A stretch of 9,981 nucleotides of DNA. It comes from CAYJII01 sp964370225 (GTDB taxonomy: Bacteria; Bacillota; Clostridia; Oscillospirales; Ruminococcaceae). The stretch covers positions 1 through 9,981 of the forward strand of contig CAYJII010000058.1 in the NCBI GenBank assembly GCA_964370225.1, in the 5' to 3' direction. Positions 1-6,300 of the stretch are shown here, piece by piece. The position numbers and the translations under genes are program-made. How positions within the stretch are numbered: the stretch's first letter is position 1; each line of letters starts with the position of its first letter. Below the pieces are notes generated by a model, which was given only the letters and a program-made list of their open reading frames with translations, did no database searches and was not told the origin of the DNA.

Positions 1-279
1 TTTGTGCCATACATGGTGCGTACAATTGAGCTTTACGGAGGCTGGCAAATCCACGAAAACATTAGATATCTCTTCCCATATGTTTTTGATGTATCGATAC
101 TGGTGGGGATAATTCTCACAGTATTTTGGTACTGCATACTATACGCTATAGTTGGTGTGGCAATGTTATTTATCTCGAAATATTCAAAGCGCAGTATCAC
201 TTCCATTATCATCGCCTCGGTCACTTTTGTGATTCCGTCGATACTATTATTCCTGGCGTCAGGCGGTGTGAGCTATTAA
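1..279 (+). CDS. C-terminal fragment of a polytopic membrane protein, probably an ABC-2-type permease
   Basis: The reading frame is open at the left edge of the window (codons from base 1: F V P Y M) and ends with TAA at 277-279, so about 92 C-terminal residues are visible and the true start lies outside. The fragment has a short extracytoplasmic-looking stretch (ELYGGWQIHENIRYLFPYVF), two closely spaced hydrophobic segments (about residues 29-58), a basic turn (SKYSKRS) and a last hydrophobic segment (about 67-88) ending almost at the C-terminus. The pattern 'large loop, two helices, SKxxKR turn, final helix' resembles the ends of uncharacterised ABC-2-type permeases of Clostridia; this rests on remembered family shape, not on a motif. 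No ATPase partner is visible. The GTG at 4-6 could formally be a start, but no ribosome site can be seen and the frame continues upstream, so a truncated fragment is preferred. Confidence 0.6.
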   Translation, partial: FVPYMVRTIELYGGWQIHENIRYLFPYVFDVSILVGIILTVFWYCILYAIVGVAMLFISKYSKRSITSIIIASVTFVIPSILLFLASGGVSY

Positions 280-323
280 ATATATCTTTACGTTACTATT
301 GACAGGGCGACTAAACTTAAGCT

Positions 324-357
324 CCTATATTTCATCGAGCACATATATCGGTTTTTT
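324..357 (+). terminator. Weak terminator-like hairpin after the membrane-protein gene
   Basis: CCTATAT (324-330) can pair with ATATA plus GG (343-351, with a two-base bulge), followed at once by a run of six T (352-357). The stem is AT-rich and imperfect, so this would be a poor intrinsic terminator. It is listed because it sits 45 bases after the stop codon at 279, in front of a separate promoter, and no better candidate is present. Confidence 0.25.
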
Positions 358-441
358 GTATTATTTTAGGGAAGAAAGAAGGAGAATGCCATCCAAAATT
401 TAATATGCTATTCCCAAAGACAGCAAAATAGTAAAGAATTT

Positions 442-481
442 TATGACTGCGCACGTCAAGCGTTTTGCGCATTATGTCATA
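442..481. repeat. Inverted repeat upstream of the kinase promoter
   Basis: TATGAC-TGCGCA (442-453) pairs with TGCGCA (466-471) and, after a 4-base bulge (TTAT), with GTCATA (476-481). The loop is 12 bases (454-465). The arms are clearly more GC-rich than the surroundings. No T-run follows, so it is not an ordinary terminator. It ends 12 bases before the -35 box of the kinase promoter, which fits an operator or activator site, although a structured 3' end of an upstream transcript is equally possible. Confidence 0.45.
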
Positions 482-493
482 GATGCACCTTAC

Positions 494-522
494 TTGAATG
501 TACATAATAACTATGTTATAAT
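494..522 (+). promoter_or_regulatory. Sigma-A promoter of the two-component operon (extended -10)
   Basis: TTGAAT (494-499, five of six to TTGACA) is followed after exactly 17 bases by TATAAT (517-522, perfect), preceded by the extended -10 dinucleotide TG (514-515). Transcription would start near 529, leaving a short leader of roughly 40 bases before the kinase start at 568. This is the best promoter in the window. Confidence 0.75.
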
Positions 523-525
523 AAC
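504..525. promoter_or_regulatory. Palindromic ATAAC/GTTAT array overlapping the -10 box, possible operator
   Basis: Three copies of one pentamer alternate in orientation: ATAAC (507-511), GTTAT (515-519), ATAAC (521-525). The first two form a 5-3-5 palindrome, extendable to 8-base arms with one mismatch (504-522). The last two form a 5-1-5 palindrome. The array covers the TATAAT box, so a protein bound here would compete with RNA polymerase. AT-rich DNA and the promoter consensus itself generate part of the symmetry, so the function is unproven. Confidence 0.35.
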
Positions 526-567
526 CTTTGGAATGGGTTCATTTTCGTAGAAAGATTGGTTTTAGTT

Positions 568-2550
568 ATGAATAAAAGCATAGTAAGGTATATTTCGCTA
601 TGGTCGGTGCTTTTGATGGTAGTGCTGTTTGCGATATCCTTGTTGTATGTAAAAGATATAAATAGACTGCAAGACATCAATTATACCGAAATAAATTCGG
701 TAAATGGAGTTTGGGATTTGCGAGAAATAGATTTTACCGATACTGTAATAGCGCTCAGAGGTGATGTGATTTACATAGACGGGGAAATGCTTGACCCACT
801 TGCTTTTGAGGAAAATATAGATAAAGCAAAAATAGGGGACCCAATAGATTTTAATGAGGGGCGCACAGCAAAACTTACAGTATTAATGCCTGATGAAAAC
901 AGATACGCAATGAATTTTGTGGGGGATTATGCAAGGAAAGTGTATGTAAACGGGGAGTTAATAGGCCATTTTGGTAACCCTTCCAATATTGAAAGTGAGT
1001 TTGTAGCAGCTTATGGTGAGATAAACACAAGCCTAAAAGCATATGATAACAAATACGAAATTATAGTGCAAGGTGGAAATTTTGTTCACAGAGAAGGAAC
1101 GAGTTATGCAAACACAATCATAAGCGGTACAAATTTATATGCCGAGAGTGAAGAGCTCAGAACGGGGATAGAAACATTTTTGTTTGGAATTTTATTTGTT
1201 CTTTTCATTATTTACTTGCTAATTGCAACGCTGCTCGGAAACAAGGCTCAGAACTTACTTTTTGCATTTATATGTCTTTTGTATGCGATAAGGCTAAGTT
1301 TAATAAGTTCAAAGGTTTTGTACGACTTTTTCCCAACTTTACCATGGGAATTAGCCTTTAAACTTGAGTACATAAGTATTTCGGCATCATCTATTTTACT
1401 TGTTTTTATTGTGTATCTGCAATTTAAGCAGGCGGTCAGCAAAAAAGTCATTTATATAATGGCTTTTTTATTCCTTGCGTTCACTCTTGTTTTTATTTTT
1501 GGAGACACTATCACAGTTTCGTACTTAATGATATACACAAACGCAACTTATTTGATAAGTTTGCTTTATTTTATTATTTCCATTGCTATTTACTTCATAA
1601 AAAAAAGTAGCAAACATATGGATTTGGGGCAAGCACTCAGTTTTATTTCGCTATTAACACTTGCGTTTGCTTCCGTTAATGATAGTCTTTACTTCATGAA
1701 TATTTACATATTCGGTTATAGAGTTACCGTTTCTGAAACCGCTATACTCATATTTTCGCTGTATGAGGCGATAGCGATACTTTATAGCACAACTCATATG
1801 GTTGAAAGCGCAAAGAAAGCTAGGCTTTTGGCAGAAAGTCAGGCAAACACACTTGAAAATCTCAATAAAATGAAAACTGAATTTATGCAAAATATGAGCC
1901 ATGAAATGAAAACTCCGTTGACAGTTATTGCAACGGGGACGGATTATTCGGCGATGCAACTTAAAAAAGATGATGCGGACAAAATCGAAATTGCTCAAAG
2001 TCTTGACGTTGTAAAAGATGAAACTGCAAGACTTGGCAGAATGGTGAGTGGTATGGTCAGCATGCTATCGCTTTCACAAGGCGAAAACAGACAAAAAATT
2101 TCTGCTGGGGAAATTATTGAGGCTGCTATTACTTCATTAAACTTAATGTGTAAAACAAAAGGAAACGCAATTGTGAGTGATGTTCAAGCAGAGATGCCCC
2201 CTGTATTTGTCGATTACGATAGTTTTATAAGAGTGCTTTCAAATATGATTACAAACTCGCATGAGCATACGCAAAACGATATTATCAAGATAAATGCGAG
2301 ATTAAAATCAGAGTATGTACATATCACTGTGAGCGACAACGGAGTAGGCATACCGAAAGATTTAATCGAAAAAGTGGTGCAAAGAGGTATTTCTGGCAAG
2401 TCGAGTAGCGGCTATGGACTTTATATTTGCAAGACGATTATAGAAGCGCACGGAGGGGAAATTAAAATTGAGAGTGAAGTTAATAAAGGGACAAAAATCA
2501 GTTTTACTATCCCTGTTTACGCTGGGCAAGAAGAGGGGTATGCACGTTGA
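568..2550 (+). CDS. 7TM-type sensor histidine kinase (7TMR-DISM architecture)
   Basis: Membrane sensor kinase that autophosphorylates on histidine and passes the phosphate to the regulator encoded next. From ATG 568 (660 residues): one N-terminal membrane helix (about 9-28); an extracellular domain (about 29-200) with a jelly-roll/galactose-binding-like pattern (KVYVNGELIGHFGNP, about 124-138); seven hydrophobic helices (about 201-407), the 7TMR-DISM layout; a coiled linker; then the kinase core. The core shows the H-box MSHEMKTPL with H445, the N-box NMITNSHEHT with N563, G1 DNGVGIP with D590, and G2 SGYGLYI near 614-619. The N-box carries Glu where Lys/Arg is usual; the other ATP-binding residues look intact, so the kinase is probably active. 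The sensed ligand is unknown; carbohydrate is a guess from the fold. Start choice: ATG 568 and TTG 556 are in frame and both have weak ribosome sites; ATG was preferred for codon and leader length. The stop overlaps the regulator start by 4 bases. Confidence 0.93.
   Translation: MNKSIVRYISLWSVLLMVVLFAISLLYVKDINRLQDINYTEINSVNGVWDLREIDFTDTVIALRGDVIYIDGEMLDPLAFEENIDKAKIGDPIDFNEGRTAKLTVLMPDENRYAMNFVGDYARKVYVNGELIGHFGNPSNIESEFVAAYGEINTSLKAYDNKYEIIVQGGNFVHREGTSYANTIISGTNLYAESEELRTGIETFLFGILFVLFIIYLLIATLLGNKAQNLLFAFICLLYAIRLSLISSKVLYDFFPTLPWELAFKLEYISISASSILLVFIVYLQFKQAVSKKVIYIMAFLFLAFTLVFIFGDTITVSYLMIYTNATYLISLLYFIISIAIYFIKKSSKHMDLGQALSFISLLTLAFASVNDSLYFMNIYIFGYRVTVSETAILIFSLYEAIAILYSTTHMVESAKKARLLAESQANTLENLNKMKTEFMQNMSHEMKTPLTVIATGTDYSAMQLKKDDADKIEIAQSLDVVKDETARLGRMVSGMVSMLSLSQGENRQKISAGEIIEAAITSLNLMCKTKGNAIVSDVQAEMPPVFVDYDSFIRVLSNMITNSHEHTQNDIIKINARLKSEYVHITVSDNGVGIPKDLIEKVVQRGISGKSSSGYGLYICKTIIEAHGGEIKIESEVNKGTKISFTIPVYAGQEEGYAR
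2531..2538 (+). promoter_or_regulatory. Ribosome binding site fixing the TTG start of the response regulator
   Basis: AAGAGGGG lies 8 bases before TTG 2547 and inside the end of the kinase gene. It supports the TTG as the true start. That start also gives the canonical receiver beginning MSKILLVEDN. Confidence 0.7.
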
Positions 2551-3209
2551 GTAAAATACTATTGGTAGAAGATAATTTAAATGTAAATATATTTAACACA
2601 AAAATGCTTGGAGAAAAAGGATTTGATGTTATTTGCGCCTCGACTTTAGCGCAAGCGAGGAAAAAACTAAAAGAAAACGAACCTGATGCTATGGTGCTTG
2701 ATATAGGTATGCCGGATGGAAGTGGACTTGATTTTTTAAAGGAGATAAGGGGTTTTTCGGATATCCCAACCTTGGTGCTGACAGGATTTTCCGACAACGA
2801 AAATATTGTCAATGGCTTTAACATAGGCTGTGATGATTATTTGGCAAAACCATATTCCTTCGATGTGCTTTTAGCAAGGCTTAATCGATTGCTAAAAGTA
2901 TCACATAACTCAAAACAATTTATAACAAAAAGAAATTTAAGGCTGAATCTTTTATCCATGCAAGCATTTGTTTTTGACGAAGATTTAATGCTAACACCTA
3001 AGGATTTTTCTTTGCTTCACTTCATGGTGAATAATGAAGAAATAGAGCTAAGCGCACAGCAAATTTTCAGTAGCGTTTGGGGGCAACCGATTTCCGAGGA
3101 TAAAAAGGCGCTGATTAATGCGGTTTCGAGACTTAGAAAAAAACTTGTGCGTTCGGGGTATGCAATTAATTCCTTATATGGAAAAGGTTATATTTTTGAA
3201 AAAGAGTAA
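2547..3209 (+). CDS. OmpR/PhoB-family DNA-binding response regulator
   Basis: Cytoplasmic transcription factor activated by phosphorylation from the kinase encoded just upstream. The receiver domain (residues 1-117) has the acidic pair E8-D9, phospho-acceptor D52 (MVLDIGMPDGSG), switch T79 (VLTG) and K101-P102, all canonical. A short linker leads to a winged-helix domain (about 125-220) with LTPKDFSLLHFM, IFSSVWG, the recognition-helix segment INAVSRLRKKL and the wing NSLYGKGYIFE, the usual trans_reg_C pattern. At 220 residues it has normal family length. The TTG start overlaps the kinase stop (TTGA, 2547-2550), so the two are translationally coupled and made in matched amounts. Targets are unknown; its own operon and the surface-protein gene that follows are the nearest candidates. 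Confidence 0.95.
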   Translation: MSKILLVEDNLNVNIFNTKMLGEKGFDVICASTLAQARKKLKENEPDAMVLDIGMPDGSGLDFLKEIRGFSDIPTLVLTGFSDNENIVNGFNIGCDDYLAKPYSFDVLLARLNRLLKVSHNSKQFITKRNLRLNLLSMQAFVFDEDLMLTPKDFSLLHFMVNNEEIELSAQQIFSSVWGQPISEDKKALINAVSRLRKKLVRSGYAINSLYGKGYIFEKE

Positions 3210-3215
3210 ACTAAG

Positions 3216-3254
3216 AAAACGGAAATATCTCATTTTTGGGATATTTCCGTTTTT
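3216..3254 (+). terminator. Strong intrinsic terminator of the two-component operon
   Basis: AAAACGGAAATATC (3216-3229) pairs perfectly with GATATTTCCGTTTT (3240-3253). A further G·U and C-G pair can close the loop. The 3' arm runs into five T (3250-3254). It begins 7 bases after the regulator stop, so the giant surface-protein gene is probably transcribed mainly from its own promoter. The A-rich 5' arm means it could also work on the opposite strand. Confidence 0.85.
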
Positions 3255-3264
3255 CATTTGTTCA

Positions 3265-3275
3265 TATGTTAAAAT
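3265..3275 (+). promoter_or_regulatory. Candidate extended -10 promoter of the surface-protein gene
   Basis: TATGTTAAAAT (3265-3275) contains TG-T-TAAAAT, an extended -10 box. No good -35 hexamer lies 16-18 bases upstream, because that space is the 3' arm of the preceding terminator. A start near 3282 would give a leader of about 57 AT-rich bases. The element differs from the kinase promoter's TATGTTATAAT at one base. A hexamer direct repeat GTTGAA (3283-3288 and 3295-3300, period 12) lies just downstream. A second possible pair, TTGAAA 3284-3289 with TAAAAA 3306-3311, is weaker. Confidence 0.4.
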
Positions 3276-3327
3276 AGCTGTAGTTGAAATTTTTGTTGAA
3301 TTAAATAAAAAATAAGCATTAAATTAC

Positions 3328-3333
3328 AGGAGG
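3328..3333 (+). promoter_or_regulatory. Consensus ribosome binding site of the surface-protein gene
   Basis: AGGAGG lies 5 bases before ATG 3339, a perfect anti-16S match. It fixes the start and predicts strong translation, in contrast with the weak site of the kinase gene. Confidence 0.85.
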
Positions 3334-3338
3334 AAATT

Positions 3339-6300
3339 ATGAAAAAGAACAAAAGATTACTCTCTGCATTATTAGCGGGGATAATGTTAATCCAACTTCC
3401 AATGATGGTGTTTCAAGTCAGTGCGCAAAATAGCGACGCTACACCTACTGCTGATTTATCTATACCAAAAAATGAATTTGGTATAGATGTGAGCATACCG
3501 ACAGATTTTGACCCTAATGACGGGGAAAATCCGTATGGTGACGGATGGGTGAATATGACACCGACTCATGAACTTATCATGCACGAAGCTTTACAGAGCA
3601 CTGCAATTAGTGAGGTTGGCGACGTTAGGCTGAGCTACTATAACTATGATGCCACATCTCAAAAAGCTCCCGAATCGACCTCTTTCACAAATCCTGGAAA
3701 TGTTGGAAGTACATTCTTTGATGCGACTTCAACCACCGACGCGGATATAAATAGAGAATATCTTAGCGTTGCTGGAGAGCCGACAGCGGTAAGTGGTGGG
3801 ACAAATAACTATTTGCATTTTGCAAGAGGAGTCGCGTACGACCCCAATGGCACAGGCAAAGACGACCATGTAGCCTACTATGGTTTTGACAAGACGAACA
3901 ATTATTCTTCGATATTACTACGCTCTGAGGCGGATGCAGATCCGTATGTTTCGGGTAATAAAATAACCTTATTAGGTGCAAATGACAATGTAAATGGCGA
4001 GCAATATAAATACATACAAAATGTTCCGTGGTATCAAGGTGAATCTATAAATAGCATTGTTGCGGGTGACTTTGATGGCGACGGAAAAGATACGCTGATT
4101 GTGTTCGACCCTGCTGCTAATTTCGGTGCAATCCGTGAATTTTCAGGCGCTAGCGGATACACAATGATTTCTTATGCGGATTTTGCGGGTACAAACTACA
4201 GTGGAGCGGGTTTTGCTGGAGGGCAAAATTATCTCTACGACCTGTATACCAGCTTTTTCGGCGCATATTATGGAGGTACTGTAGACAAAGACAACGCACA
4301 ATACAATATGCCTTACGTACACTTTGCGGCGGGGAATTTGGACAATGACCCTGAGGATGAGCTGGTTATGACTGTTTCTGCTGGTAATATTACAGCGGAA
4401 AAAGATGCTAATTTCGGTAACAAAAGCTCATTTATAGTGGTCCTTGATAAAAGCAGCGGTACTTGGACGGAGAAATACAGAGCATCCTTGTCAAACATAA
4501 AAATTGACCAAATCCCAAATGAAGCATACCCAGCCACATTAGGTTTCCACATGCAAAGTGCATCATCTGCGATTGGCGACTTTAGCGGAAATGACGGAAT
4601 AAACGAAATTGTCACTATAGGCACTATCAATAATCAGTCAAGGGATAATGCTGACATAATCGACCAAACCACCAACATGATGGCGGTGGTGACATTGCAA
4701 ACAGCGGATGGAGGACTTGCTCCCGCGCTTGTCCAAGAAGCGGGCGCCAATGCTGGAAATCCAAATCAAATGCTAACAGTAGGACATTTCCTACCTTTGA
4801 CAGGGAATTCCGTGAACGATTATGTGAGATACACAACATATAGCACAAACCAGCCTCCTCTTTCATTAGGTCTCGTTCAGTTCGATGGAGTGGGAACTAG
4901 CGAATATGTGGTTGCACAGGGTGTTATTTTCAGATATGAGAACAATGTCTTTTCTCCAGCTACTTTTGCACAAAGTAGAGAGGGGATTACCAATATATTT
5001 GATGGTGAACCCAGATATATTTCACAGCCTACGATTGGCTCTTTTAGCGGTTTTGCGGGGGAAGAGTCCGTTATGTTTTCCACTTGGTACGAACATGGTG
5101 GAAGTGGAATGTATGTTGTCGGATACCATAAACAGCAGATAATTGAAATTGATGATATGGTAACAAATGCACCAAGTGATGACTTTAAGAGGGTGAATAC
5201 CGCAAATGTTATGAATGGGCAAATGTTATCCTCGTGGTGGTATACCGATTCACACTACACTACTATCCCTGTATTAATTGCTGCAGACTATGACGACGAC
5301 CAAACAATGATAAGATATAAATCCAAAGAATACACCTTCTCAGACCCAGAAGTTATGGCGCTTATTGAAGTGTCGCCTTACTTTGAGGCGCTAGCGGCTG
5401 ATTACAATAGTCCTGGATACACCGAATTTGGGGTTGTGAAAGGTGAAGGCGAGGGACAAGGTAAATCCACAGAATTCAGCGTAGGTGCTTTTGCGGGTGT
5501 CGACTGGGAAAATGTGACAGGCGAAATGGGCGCAAAATTTAGCGTTGGTTACTCGGCTGATATTGGCACAGAGTGGGAAACTGAGGAAGTGTTCACTAGA
5601 GAAATTGCCTTTAGCGTTGAGCACGCAGAAGAACACCAAGTTGTGATGCTTGCTGTTCCGGTAACGATATATACTTACGACCAAAAATTCCCAAATGGCA
5701 ATGTGAGCACGATGACATTACAAATGGCGGACGCTCCACGTTACAGCTCAATCGGAGTTTCACAGTACAGTGCTGTTCAGACTAAATCGGGTAATAAATA
5801 TCCAGATTTAAGCAATATACTGACCTCAGAACCTGGTAAACCAGCTACGTATACTGCTCCAAATGAAAATGTAGGTAAAACAGCGTTTACAGCTTTATTT
5901 GAAAATCTTGTAGAGGCAAATCACGATGCAACAATTACAAGACAAACTCTAACAAACGAGCATATTGATGCGGAAACTCAAAGTGTTACACATAATATTA
6001 ACACTAGTTTTGAGGGCGTTTACAACATGGCGCTTATCGGGATTGATTTTTCTGCTGGTTTTGGAACTTCTACAATGACAATGGATATTTCTGGTATGAA
6101 TCGTACAGGTGCGGTAGCTCCTATCCCTGCAGAAAAATCAAATTACGACTTTGACTGGAGATTTACTACTTGGATGGAAGAGTTTACTAACGAAGAAAAC
6201 CAAAAATACACAGTTCCTGTCTTAGCGTACGAAGTTGCTAATGTAGTTGAAGAAAGAAAAGCTCCGACATTAACAGCTATTGCAACAAGCGACAGCACTA

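Noticed and set aside
299..331. Perfect TTGACA at 299-304 as a promoter
   Set aside because: The next TATATT is 21 bases downstream, too far; at 18 bases only TCCTAT is found.
379..403. AAGGAG followed by ATG and a five-codon frame (MPSKI)
   Set aside because: Spacing is 1 base and the frame is too short to support; there is no conserved attenuator logic because the kinase promoter lies downstream of it.
556..567. In-frame TTG start four codons before the kinase ATG
   Set aside because: Its only purine-rich site (AGAAAG 549-554) is 1 base away, too close to serve. ATG 568 is also weakly preceded, so the choice remains uncertain.
3118..3315. Plus-strand frame overlapping the end of the regulator gene
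   Set aside because: It lies in another frame of a clear winged-helix coding region and reads through the strong terminator; no ribosome site was seen.
5420..6240. MACPF/perforin assignment for the beta-rich module
   Set aside because: The Y/W-G-[TS]-H-[FY] type signature is absent; only the general amphipathic strand pattern supports a pore-former, so it is kept as an open question.
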